This document shows, piece after piece, positions 9,127 to 17,759 of a stretch of DNA of 64,000 nt. Numbering within the stretch: position 1 is the first letter of the stretch; each line of letters starts with the position of its first letter. This DNA is from Halobacteriovorax sp. GB3 (GTDB lineage: Bacteria; Bdellovibrionota; Bacteriovoracia; Bacteriovoracales; Bacteriovoracaceae), in contig NZ_JAQSLN010000003.1 in the NCBI RefSeq assembly GCF_028649655.1, forward strand, positions 372,001 through 436,000. The letters are read 5' to 3'. The notes beneath the pieces are model-generated. The model did not search any database and was not told the origin of the DNA. It saw only the letters and a program-made list of their open reading frames with translations. A program made the position numbers and the translations under genes.

Positions 9127-9474
9127 CTACTTATACTTAAAATAGAGGCTCGTAAGTCCTACAATTCCTTGTGTACAGACACTATTTAGACGAGAAATAT
9201 TGAGAGTTTGATCCTTGTAATCCTCATCGCCAGCGAGTACATGCTCTCTCAGTTTTTTAACAGGAAGACATGAGTTCTTATTAACCTGATAGGAAAGATA
9301 ATCGGGAATAGATAATTCTGGTGAATCAATTTGACGAATCAACTCATCCATAACTTTTTCGTTTTTATCAAAATGCATCAGAGCAGCTCTCTCTTTAAGT
9401 GAGAGATCTCTGGAATAGGCCTGAATGGCCACTGTAAGAAAAAATAAACATACGATGAAAAAAGCAAGCCTCAT
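9127..9474 (-). CDS. secreted hypothetical protein, 115 aa
   Basis: A signal peptide (MRLAFFIVCLFFLTVAIQAYS) is followed by a short mature protein with two cysteines (KNSCLP and NSVCTQG) that could form one disulfide. GGAG lies 6 bases before the ATG. It follows the HAD gene by 43 bases on the same strand and precedes mtgA, so it may be part of that transcript. No family is recognised. Confidence 0.8.
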   Translation of the reverse strand: MRLAFFIVCLFFLTVAIQAYSRDLSLKERAALMHFDKNEKVMDELIRQIDSPELSIPDYLSYQVNKNSCLPVKKLREHVLAGDEDYKDQTLNISRLNSVCTQGIVGLTSLYFKYK

Positions 9475-9517
9475 TTTTTACTCCATTAAAAAACTAACTT
9501 GACAAAAATAGTTCTTT

Positions 9518-10462
9518 TTAAACATTGTGCAGAGTTTGAAACAATAATTCAAGTCTCTTTTGCAACAAATCGTAATTATCGAAGCACTCGTTTTTTGCTG
9601 TTGATAAATCGTATTGTCTTATCATGTGAAAAACATTTCCGTGAAATGCTAAAAGATCATCACTAACCTTATCTCCAATCATCAAATTACCTGTAGAAAG
9701 AATCGGCATTTGTTGAAAGGCCTTTGAAACCATACCTGGATAGGGCTTACGCAGATGACTTTTTCGTCTATAGGCACCTTGCCCTTTTGTTTCGTGATAA
9801 GGAGACTGTAGCCAACTCTCAATCTCCACTCCTCTATCATAAAAGTATTGTTTCATCTTCTTATGAAGAGTATCGACATCCTCACTAGAATAATAACCTC
9901 GCGCTACGCCCGATTGATTGGTCACAACGCACAGAAAATAGTTTTGATCTTGAATATATTTTAAAAGAGGGATGATCTCATCGTAGAATGACATGGCCTC
10001 GAACTCATAGAGATAACTTCCATCGTGGTTTAAAATGCCATCGCGATCAAGAAATAAACAACTTCTGTAATCACTTTTAGAAACAAACTTCCCTTGGCGA
10101 CCACTAGTGATTGGATTAAATTTCGAAGGTGTTTCTAAAAATGAAATCTCACAAAGATCAGTAAAGACAAAGGCGCCGATAAATTCGAAACCATCCACAG
10201 ACTTATCTCTTGCTACGAGCTCATTTGACTCACTAAGTGTGTAAGGGCCAGATTCAGTTAATTCAATGAGACAACTTGCTCTGTCACACTTTTTTAAAAC
10301 ACTTGGATCAAAGTCTAGAAATGATAAATCCCTAAAAAGAACGCAGGGAAAATCTGATTCTGTTAAATCTTCTAAATTTTGAATGACTTTAATTGATTCA
10401 AATCCAAAAGACTTTAACTGTTGTTCAAAGAGAGGGTCACAATTTAATAATAGAGAGAGCAT
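9518..10462 (-). CDS. HAD-superfamily phosphatase, GmhB/HisB-N-like, with an extra N-terminal domain
   Basis: Residues from about 130 onward form a HAD-IIIA phosphatase: motif I CLFLDRDGILNHD, motif II VVTNQSG, the Lys motif LRKPYPGM and motif IV MIGDKVSDD. This is closest to D-glycero-manno-heptose bisphosphate phosphatase. The loop that binds zinc through cysteines in GmhB and HisB-N reads SPYHETKGQGAYRRKSHLRK and has no cysteine, so zinc is probably absent. About 125 unrecognised residues precede the HAD domain. I prefer the ATG at 10462; an in-frame TTG at 10489 would overlap the upstream gene. The substrate is uncertain. Confidence 0.85.
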   Translation of the reverse strand: MLSLLLNCDPLFEQQLKSFGFESIKVIQNLEDLTESDFPCVLFRDLSFLDFDPSVLKKCDRASCLIELTESGPYTLSESNELVARDKSVDGFEFIGAFVFTDLCEISFLETPSKFNPITSGRQGKFVSKSDYRSCLFLDRDGILNHDGSYLYEFEAMSFYDEIIPLLKYIQDQNYFLCVVTNQSGVARGYYSSEDVDTLHKKMKQYFYDRGVEIESWLQSPYHETKGQGAYRRKSHLRKPYPGMVSKAFQQMPILSTGNLMIGDKVSDDLLAFHGNVFHMIRQYDLSTAKNECFDNYDLLQKRLELLFQTLHNV

Positions 10463-10470
10463 GTATTTGT

Positions 10471-11493
10471 TTATCCTTTGATTGAACAATTCACTTTATA
10501 GGAGGCCGTTGTGAATTTATTCATTGGCTTAATTCTAATTTGTAGCAAAGTGTCTCCAAGAGAGATTTCAAAAGAGCTAATATTCTCTTTAAGTGGCTTC
10601 AACTCAAGACCCTTAAGAGAGCTTGCCAGGTGATCAAAATCGTAAACGTGCACACTGTGAAAGTGATAACGACTAAGATTTCCCTCTCTTTGTTTTTGAG
10701 AGTGAAAACATGTGGCCTGAATGATATTGGGATCGGCAAGTCCCATCAAAGGCCAAAGGCTACTTGCAAATTTCTCTTGATCGATGGCCTGTAATTTCTG
10801 CGTTAACTCATAGAGCTTTTGATTGATTTTGTAATAGGAGTTTAAAACAACCGATTGCATGGTCTTATCAAGTTGACCAGGAAGCTCGCTGAATCCCGCT
10901 TCTGTCCATGAACTATCGAAACGACCTTTAAAATCAAGTTCATTCATTTCATAGAGTTCATGACCCATTTGCAAAAAACATTCATCGACAGAGTCTGTGA
11001 ATTCTTTTTGAAATTCTTTGGCCTCATCAAAGCGAGAAAAGTATTTGCTGATAAAACTTTTAAGTCCTGCGGACTTAGTATTAACATAAGCGCCACCTTT
11101 ACATAGCTTTAAACTAATAGGGATGACTTGCTCTTTTTTTATAACAAGAAGATCAGCTTCTCCAAAGCGATCATCATGACTGCCTCCTGCACTCTTTCCC
11201 ATTACCAGTATATTATCGACACCTTCACCCACACGCTTTGAAAGGGACAGGGCCGTCTTTTCACAAAGGGCAGGTAAGGCCTTCAATAATTCAGAGTCAT
11301 TGAGTCGAAGCCATGTTTCGTACTCACTAAATTGCTTCTTTATCTCTCCTCCAAAAGAAGTGATAAAGGCCTTCTCACATCCCTTAAGCCTCGAAAGATA
11401 GGCGGCCACTAAATACTCAAATAAATTACCCTTAATTTCATTGAGTAGTGCCTCTTTTTGGGATGTTGTGTCTGTTGAATTGTAAGTTCTCAT
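10471..11493 (-). CDS. hypothetical protein with a possible nuclease-like core
   Basis: This 340-aa soluble protein has no signal peptide. The block RFGEADLLVIKKEQVIPISL continuing into K, then GGAYVNTKSAGLKSF, is arranged like a PD-(D/E)XK nuclease core: an acidic residue on one strand and a Lys about 15 residues later. The expected Asp/Glu two residues before that Lys is Ser, so activity is doubtful. The N-terminal NEIKGNLFEYLVA helix also fits this fold. It lies 8 bases upstream of the HAD gene and is likely co-transcribed with it. No ribosome-binding site is obvious. I do not recognise a named family. Confidence 0.7.
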   Translation of the reverse strand: MRTYNSTDTTSQKEALLNEIKGNLFEYLVAAYLSRLKGCEKAFITSFGGEIKKQFSEYETWLRLNDSELLKALPALCEKTALSLSKRVGEGVDNILVMGKSAGGSHDDRFGEADLLVIKKEQVIPISLKLCKGGAYVNTKSAGLKSFISKYFSRFDEAKEFQKEFTDSVDECFLQMGHELYEMNELDFKGRFDSSWTEAGFSELPGQLDKTMQSVVLNSYYKINQKLYELTQKLQAIDQEKFASSLWPLMGLADPNIIQATCFHSQKQREGNLSRYHFHSVHVYDFDHLASSLKGLELKPLKENISSFEISLGDTLLQIRIKPMNKFTTASYKVNCSIKG

Positions 11494-11510
11494 GATTTTA
11501 AAAAAAGTGT

Positions 11511-11539
11511 TTGGCTAAAAGATTTTATTGATTTACGAT
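11511..11539 (+). promoter_or_regulatory. candidate promoter of the pyrimidine cluster
   Basis: TTGGCT, a 17-base spacer and TACGAT fit sigma-70 boxes at four of six positions each. They sit about 50 bases before the pyrB ATG. The match is weak and is offered only as the best candidate in this gap. Confidence 0.35.
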
Positions 11540-11589
11540 AATTATCAGGTTTACTTTTACACAATTAAGTGAAGTTGGAAAGGACGAGT

Positions 11590-12555
11590 ATGTTAAACTT
11601 CCCTTCCATTTTTGAGAGCGTAAGTGATCTGGACAAAGGACAGATCGATGCCTTATTGCTTCTGGCCCACAAATTCAAAAATCGCGTGAGCCACACTACA
11701 GACTTCACCAAGGCTAAACCTACCATCTGCACTCTCTTTCTCGAAAATTCAACCAGGACAAAGCACTCATTTCAAATGGCCTCGGAACATCTGGGCGGTT
11801 ACTTCTTTGATTTTGACGTCAAGTCCTCAAGCTTTAGTAAAGGCGAAAATCTCGAGGAGACTCTCTTAACACTCAAGTGTCAGGGAGTTGATCTTTGTAT
11901 TATAAGAAGTAATGAAAACAACCACTTAGAAAGACTGAAGGCCGCCCCTCCCCTAAGGATTATCAACGGCGGCGACGGAACTAACGAACACCCTACCCAG
12001 GCCCTTTTAGACCTCTTCACAATGCAAGAAATCGAAGGCGATCTAAATGGGAAGCGCGTGTGTATTGTAGGCGATTCTAATCACTCGCGAGTAGCGAATT
12101 CTCTTATAAAGCTCCTTCCTCTCTATGGCGTTGAAGTTTCACTTGCAGGGCCAAAAGAGTTTGCTGATCAATGCGCAAAGAAGCATGGTTTAAAACATTT
12201 TGAAAAATCGAGTGAGTACCTAAAAGAGTGCGATATTGTTTACCTCTTAAGAGCACAGCTTGAACGTCACACGACAGGTGATAAAGCCGCACATCAAAAC
12301 TTATTAATCTCTTATAATAAAGACTACGGACTAAATTCACAGGCATTGAAAGAGGCCGGGACAAATCAGAGTATTTACCACCCTGGCCCATGTAATATCG
12401 GTATCGAACTTACTCATGAGCTTATGAGAACTTCTTCTTATAAAGGTTATGAGCAAGTGAAGCACTCAATTTTTATGAGAATGGCCATTATTCAGTCCAT
12501 TCTACAAAACGGAGATAAGAACGTTGGCAAATTTACGAATTTATCGACCAACTAA
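11590..12555 (+). CDS. pyrB: aspartate carbamoyltransferase, catalytic chain
   Basis: PyrB condenses carbamoyl phosphate with aspartate, the second step of de novo pyrimidine synthesis. The carbamoyl-phosphate loop LENSTRTKHSF (Ser54-Thr55-Arg56-Thr57), GDGTNEHPTQALLDLFT, LRAQLERH and YHPGP are all present. The ATG at 11590 gives 321 aa (E. coli 311) and has AAGGA five bases upstream; an in-frame GTG at 11569 is less likely. No pyrI regulatory chain is next to it. The fused carbamoyl phosphate synthase follows 93 bases later, so substrate maker and user are adjacent. Confidence 0.96.
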   Translation: MLNFPSIFESVSDLDKGQIDALLLLAHKFKNRVSHTTDFTKAKPTICTLFLENSTRTKHSFQMASEHLGGYFFDFDVKSSSFSKGENLEETLLTLKCQGVDLCIIRSNENNHLERLKAAPPLRIINGGDGTNEHPTQALLDLFTMQEIEGDLNGKRVCIVGDSNHSRVANSLIKLLPLYGVEVSLAGPKEFADQCAKKHGLKHFEKSSEYLKECDIVYLLRAQLERHTTGDKAAHQNLLISYNKDYGLNSQALKEAGTNQSIYHPGPCNIGIELTHELMRTSSYKGYEQVKHSIFMRMAIIQSILQNGDKNVGKFTNLSTN

Positions 12556-12648
12556 AATTTATCACTCATTGTATACTTGTCTTCATTCAATAGACTCTTT
12601 CCCTTTATTTTTCCCCATATTCAAACTTAACTTACAGCAGGACATTCT

Positions 12649-15600
12649 ATGAACGAATTGGATTTTCAAAAAAGTCTTAAAAACACGCGTGCCTTTTTAC
12701 ACTTTAAAGATGGAACTAAGTTTCAGGGTTGGCTCAATATTGAGTCCGATGATCCAAGAATCAAAAATGGAATTTTCGCTGAAGCGGCCTTCACAACAGG
12801 AATGAGTGGTTATCAAGAAACGGCCACAGACCCAAGCTTTCTAGGTCAATTTATTATTTATACCAATGCCCATATTGGACAATACCCTTCTAACAAACAA
12901 TGGGAACAATCTCAGTCTATTCATGCTAAAGCGTTAATTGCTCGTAACTTTTCTGCCAACGACTTTCTTTTAAAATGCGATGTCCCACTCTTTTCAGGGC
13001 TCGATACGAGAAGTCTTGTTCGCTACATTTCAACAGTGAGTGAGGATCAAAGAGCAATACTCACTTTGAGCGAACAAGCACCTAGCGAAAATGAATTCAT
13101 CGATCGCATGCTTGAGTGTAACCAATTAAATAAAGTCAGCATAAAGGAAAAAAAGACAATCATTGAAGGAGAAAGGCCAATTGCTCTTATAGACTATGGA
13201 GTAAAAAATGGCATAATCGAACATTTAAAGCAAATAGGGCTTCCACTCATTCAACTTCCCTATAATTCAAGTTCAAAAGAAGTTCTCTCTCACAATCCAA
13301 GATTGATTTTTCTATCTAATGGACCAGGGGATCCTAAAGAGTATTACGATCAAATAGAAGTCGTTAAAGAGCTGTTGGAATCAAAAATACCTATTCGAGG
13401 AATTTGTCTTGGTCACCAACTTCTCACTCTTGCTCTAGGCGCGAAAACCATTAAACTCCCTTTTGGACAAAGGGGCGCAAATCATCCTGTGCTTGATCAT
13501 ACAAATGGGGAGATTCTTATTACATCTCAAAACCATGGTTATGCCAGTGACGAGAAATCCCTCCTGGATATAAAAAATTCTAATCCACTTGGAACAACTC
13601 TTCATATAAGTGCTAGAAGTTTATTTGATAAATCAGTTGAAGCGCTCTCAAGTGATGACCACCTAGTTAAATCTGTTCAATATCATCCAGAGGCCAATCC
13701 AGGACCTCTCGATGGGGCAAAGTTTTTTAGTGAAATTAAAGATTATCTTGAAAATGGAGCTAAAGAAAAACTCCCTGAAGATCTTTTACACCCACTAAAA
13801 GATCTTGAAGAAAAGAAAACCTACCATGGAGAAATTAAAAAGATTCTTCTCATAGGTTCCGGTCCAATTAAGATTGGTCAAGCGAGTGAATTTGATTACT
13901 CAGGTACTCAGGCGCTAAAAAGTCTCAAAGAAATCGGGCTAAGTGTAGTTCTTCTCAATTCAAATCCGGCCACCATTATGACCGACCCGAATATGGCCGA
14001 TGCAACTTATATTGAGCCAATTACAAAAGAGACGATCATAAAGATTATAGAAAAAGAAAATGTCGATGCCCTCCTCTCAACAATGGGTGGACAAACGGCA
14101 CTCAACTTGTGTGTTGAGCTTGAAAAAGAAGGACTTTTAAAAGAGAGAAACGTCACGCTTTTAGGGGCCAATGTCGATACAATTGAAAAGACAGAAGACC
14201 GTGAGCTCTTTGCAAAAGAGCTCGACGGTCTAGGCTATGCGACAGGAAAACGCTTTAGAGCAAAATCAAGACAAGAGGCCCTTAGTCTTTCAAAATCAAA
14301 AGTGGGCTTTCCACTCATTATTAGAAGAGACTTCGCCCTTGGAGGAAAAGGTGCGGCCCTTGTTCATGAAATATCAGAACTTGAAGAAGTTTTAGATGGT
14401 GATATCAAGTATCCAATCACCATGGAAAAATCTCTTTTAGGATGGAAAGAAGTTGAACTTGAAGTCATGGTTGATAGAGAAAAAAATGGACTTGTTATCT
14501 GCTCCATTGAAAATGTGGACCCCTGTGGAATTCACACAGGTGACTCTATAACCGTTGCTCCGGCCCAAACGATTAGTGATTACTGCTATCAAAAACTAAG
14601 AACAATGTCTCTTACCATCGCAAAACATATGAATGTCGTTGCAGGGGGGGCCAATGTACAATTTGCCATAAACCCTCTTGATGAAGATGATATTATTGTC
14701 ATCGAAATGAACCCTAGAGTCTCTAGATCATCAGCACTTGCCTCAAAGGCCACGGGTTATCCCATTGCAAAGATCTCAGCACAACTTGCCGTTGGATACA
14801 CACTTAAAGAAATTTTAAACGATATCACAAGAAACTCTCCCGTGGCCTTTGAACCAACACTTGATTATGTCGCCGTTAAAATTCCCATTTTTCCTTTTAA
14901 TAAATTTCCGACAAGTTCTAAAACACTCGGTCCTCAAATGAGATCTGTTGGAGAAGTCTTGGCCTTAGGCTCAAGTTTTAACGAGGCCTATATGAAGGCC
15001 TTAAGATCAACTGAATTAGGTCTTGAAATTCCTCAACTATCAAATCTGAAATCATCTCCGACAGTTATTGATGAAGCTTATCTTGAAAAGAGGCTACAAA
15101 CAGCAAACGAGCTCTCCCTTCTCACAGTAATGGAGGCGCTTAGAATAGGAATGGATAAAGAAAGAATTTGTGAACTCTCCAATATGACTGCTTGGTTTGT
15201 TGATCAAATGGAAATTCTAACATCCAAGGAAAATGAAATTGAACAAGACAAGGCCATTACAGTTGATAAAATTCGCTCTTTAAAAGAGCTTGGTTTTTCT
15301 GATAAACATATTGCCCTAAAGTGCGACAAGGGACTTAGTGACATTCTCTCTTTTCGCTACAAGCACAATATAGTTCCCGTTTATAAGGCCGTTGATACTT
15401 GCTCTGGAGAATTTGCCGCTAAAACGCCGTATTTCTACTCCACTTATCAAGTTGAAAATGAGGCCATCTCCTTATCTAAGAGCGACAAGAGTGTCGCCAT
15501 TTTCGGATCGGGGCCAAATCGAATTGGGCAGGGAATTGAATTTGATTATTCCTGTGTAAAAAGTTGCACGCACCTTAGAGAAAATAGCATTAAAGCAATT

Positions 15601-17058
15601 ATGATTAACTCAAATCCAGAAACAGTTAGCACAGATTATGACAGCTCAGATAGACTTTATCTCTCCCCGCTTTTTAGTGAGGATCTCTTTGACATTCTCT
15701 TCAACGAAAAGCCCATGGGAGTGATCAGTTCTTTTTCTGGTCAAACAGGAATTAATATCAGAGAACATTTAGAAGCGGAATTTCGAAAAGAAATCTTTGA
15801 CATTAACTTCTATGGACCAAGCCTTGATCTTCTCGATTTAACAGAAGATAGAAAACGCTTTTACGAGATTACAAAGAAAGTTCCTCTTTCGCATACCAAA
15901 TCTAAAGAAGTCGCTGGCCATAAAAAAGTTGTCAACGCCATGATCGAGATTGGGCTTCCTATCATCATTAGACCAAGCTATGTCATCGGTGGAGAGAGTA
16001 TGTATATCTTTCACCAGCATAGCGAGATCGAGAATTTACCAGAAACGCTAAAAGAACAACTTCACCACTCTTCCACTCTCTTTCAAGTAGAAACCTATCT
16101 GGATGGAGCACTGGAGTACGACGTTGATCTCATTAGAGATCACAAAGGCCATACTATTTTTACTGTGTGTGAACACATTGAACATGCAGGAGTTCACTCG
16201 GGAGATTCAGGAATGATCTCACCTCCAGTGCAACTTACATCAAAGATGTATAAAAAAATGAAAGAAATCTCTATTGCCCTAGCTAACGAACTCGATGTCA
16301 TAGGACCTATTAATTTTCAATATGCTGTTAAAGGTGAAGAGATCTATTGTATCGAGGCCAATCCACGCGGTTCAAGAACAATTCCTTTTCTTTCAAAAGC
16401 GGCCAATAAGAACCTTGCGGCCCTAGCAACTGATGCCCTTCTTGGAAAGGAAATTGATAATTATGATCGAGAGAAGGCCAAATACTTCTGCGTCAAACAA
16501 TCAACATTTCCTTTTGATCGCTTCGTTCAAGACAATATCATTCTAGGACCTAAAATGAGATCAACTGGTGAAACTCTAGGAATTGATTCCGATAAAGATC
16601 ACGCCATCTTAAAATCTTATCTTGGAAATTACCCTGGCATTCATGAGCCAGGAGAGATCCTCTTTTCTCTTGCTGACAAGAATAAAGTGCAGGTTCTTCC
16701 CTACTTGAAAATGCTTAAGATGCTAGGCTATGAATTCATTGCCACACCAGGAACGTGGGAGTACATAAAAAAACAAGGCCTATCATGTAAGAGAGTTTGC
16801 AAGATTGGCCAACTTGAAGGTGTTCAGATGGGAGAGGTTTTAAAGAGTGATCGCTTGAAAATGGTCTTTAATACTCCTGAAAATCAAGGACAGTCAAAAT
16901 CTGATGGCGAATTCATTCGAAATTCGGCAATCCAATATGGTGTTCCTTGCTTTACAAGACCAGAAAATATCATTGCCGTCATTGAGTCGATCGTTGGCTC
17001 GAGTGATAAAGAGCTTGCTCCAGTGAGTTTACAAGAAGTTATTAGGGAGGCTAAATGA
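12649..17058 (+). CDS. carAB: fused carbamoyl phosphate synthase (CarA-CarB in one chain)
   Basis: One uninterrupted 1469-aa frame carries both subunits of carbamoyl phosphate synthase, which makes carbamoyl phosphate from glutamine, bicarbonate and two ATP. Residues 1 to about 375 are the glutaminase: CLGHQL with nucleophile Cys253, and YHPEA with His346 and Glu348. A linker of about 20 residues leads into the first synthetase half (IGSGPIKIGQASEFDYSG, about residue 400). The second half begins near residue 948 (FGSGPNRIGQGIEFDYS), and an MGS-like allosteric domain runs from about 1345. E. coli uses separate 382- and 1073-aa proteins; the sum fits. The last four bases overlap pyrF as ATGA. 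I see no stop or frameshift at the junction near 13830. Confidence 0.97.
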   Translation: MNELDFQKSLKNTRAFLHFKDGTKFQGWLNIESDDPRIKNGIFAEAAFTTGMSGYQETATDPSFLGQFIIYTNAHIGQYPSNKQWEQSQSIHAKALIARNFSANDFLLKCDVPLFSGLDTRSLVRYISTVSEDQRAILTLSEQAPSENEFIDRMLECNQLNKVSIKEKKTIIEGERPIALIDYGVKNGIIEHLKQIGLPLIQLPYNSSSKEVLSHNPRLIFLSNGPGDPKEYYDQIEVVKELLESKIPIRGICLGHQLLTLALGAKTIKLPFGQRGANHPVLDHTNGEILITSQNHGYASDEKSLLDIKNSNPLGTTLHISARSLFDKSVEALSSDDHLVKSVQYHPEANPGPLDGAKFFSEIKDYLENGAKEKLPEDLLHPLKDLEEKKTYHGEIKKILLIGSGPIKIGQASEFDYSGTQALKSLKEIGLSVVLLNSNPATIMTDPNMADATYIEPITKETIIKIIEKENVDALLSTMGGQTALNLCVELEKEGLLKERNVTLLGANVDTIEKTEDRELFAKELDGLGYATGKRFRAKSRQEALSLSKSKVGFPLIIRRDFALGGKGAALVHEISELEEVLDGDIKYPITMEKSLLGWKEVELEVMVDREKNGLVICSIENVDPCGIHTGDSITVAPAQTISDYCYQKLRTMSLTIAKHMNVVAGGANVQFAINPLDEDDIIVIEMNPRVSRSSALASKATGYPIAKISAQLAVGYTLKEILNDITRNSPVAFEPTLDYVAVKIPIFPFNKFPTSSKTLGPQMRSVGEVLALGSSFNEAYMKALRSTELGLEIPQLSNLKSSPTVIDEAYLEKRLQTANELSLLTVMEALRIGMDKERICELSNMTAWFVDQMEILTSKENEIEQDKAITVDKIRSLKELGFSDKHIALKCDKGLSDILSFRYKHNIVPVYKAVDTCSGEFAAKTPYFYSTYQVENEAISLSKSDKSVAIFGSGPNRIGQGIEFDYSCVKSCTHLRENSIKAIMINSNPETVSTDYDSSDRLYLSPLFSEDLFDILFNEKPMGVISSFSGQTGINIREHLEAEFRKEIFDINFYGPSLDLLDLTEDRKRFYEITKKVPLSHTKSKEVAGHKKVVNAMIEIGLPIIIRPSYVIGGESMYIFHQHSEIENLPETLKEQLHHSSTLFQVETYLDGALEYDVDLIRDHKGHTIFTVCEHIEHAGVHSGDSGMISPPVQLTSKMYKKMKEISIALANELDVIGPINFQYAVKGEEIYCIEANPRGSRTIPFLSKAANKNLAALATDALLGKEIDNYDREKAKYFCVKQSTFPFDRFVQDNIILGPKMRSTGETLGIDSDKDHAILKSYLGNYPGIHEPGEILFSLADKNKVQVLPYLKMLKMLGYEFIATPGTWEYIKKQGLSCKRVCKIGQLEGVQMGEVLKSDRLKMVFNTPENQGQSKSDGEFIRNSAIQYGVPCFTRPENIIAVIESIVGSSDKELAPVSLQEVIREAK

Positions 17059-17759
17059 TGAATCGAATCATCGTTGCCCTTGATGGTATGAGTAAAGAGC
17101 AAATATTTACTTATCTCGATGAGATAAAGGGTGAGATCAATTTTGTTAAGATTGGAATGGAGGCCTATTATAAATATGGCCGAGAATTACTCATTGAAAT
17201 TAAGAATCGATATGATGTAAGTCTTTTTCTCGATTTAAAACTTCACGATATTCCCAATACAGTGAAAGGGGCCATACGCTCGCTTGAAGGTCTCCCAATA
17301 GAGTTTCTAACAGTTCATCTACAAGGTGGAAAGAATATGCTTAGAGAGGCCAAGAAACAAAAAGACATCTCCCTTCCACGGACAAAATTACTTGGAGTCA
17401 GTTACCTAACAAGCTTAGATGAACAGGACTTTTTAGAAATCTGGAATACAGAAAAAGAGGATATTGAAGACTCATTTATAAGACTTTTTAAAATTGCCGA
17501 GGATTGTAAACTCGAGGGTATTGTTTGCTCGGCCGTTGAGGCCACTCTGGTTAAAGAGAGATTTAATCTTCAAGTCATTAGCCCAGGGATTAGATTAAGA
17601 GATGATTTAAAGGCCAATAAGATTGGTGATCAAAGGCGCGTGCTTTGTGCTAAGGACGCTTTAAGCAGAGGTTGTGATTATCTGGTGATTGGACGCTCCT
17701 TAACAACTAAAGAGCGCCCTTACAAAGAGAGTCTTAGTCTCCTAAAAAAAGAATTATAA
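17055..17759 (+). CDS. pyrF: orotidine 5'-phosphate decarboxylase
   Basis: PyrF converts OMP to UMP, the last step of de novo UMP synthesis. The catalytic block FLDLKLHDIPNTV supplies Asp60, Lys62 and Asp65. IIVALD and VKIG at the N-terminus and VISPGIR with IGRSLT near the C-terminus form the phosphate-binding barrel ends. The 234-aa length is normal for the short bacterial class. The start overlaps the carAB stop by four bases, implying translational coupling. The 3' end overlaps the convergent gsk gene by six bases. Confidence 0.95.
   Translation: MMNRIIVALDGMSKEQIFTYLDEIKGEINFVKIGMEAYYKYGRELLIEIKNRYDVSLFLDLKLHDIPNTVKGAIRSLEGLPIEFLTVHLQGGKNMLREAKKQKDISLPRTKLLGVSYLTSLDEQDFLEIWNTEKEDIEDSFIRLFKIAEDCKLEGIVCSAVEATLVKERFNLQVISPGIRLRDDLKANKIGDQRRVLCAKDALSRGCDYLVIGRSLTTKERPYKESLSLLKKEL

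Noticed and set aside
9496-9501. TTGACA on the plus strand as a promoter
   Set aside because: No -10 box follows at a workable distance and there is no plus-strand gene downstream.
12556-12648. Pyrimidine attenuator between pyrB and carAB
   Set aside because: The gap is AT-rich with no stable hairpin, no T-tract terminator and no PyrR-like anti-antiterminator sequence.
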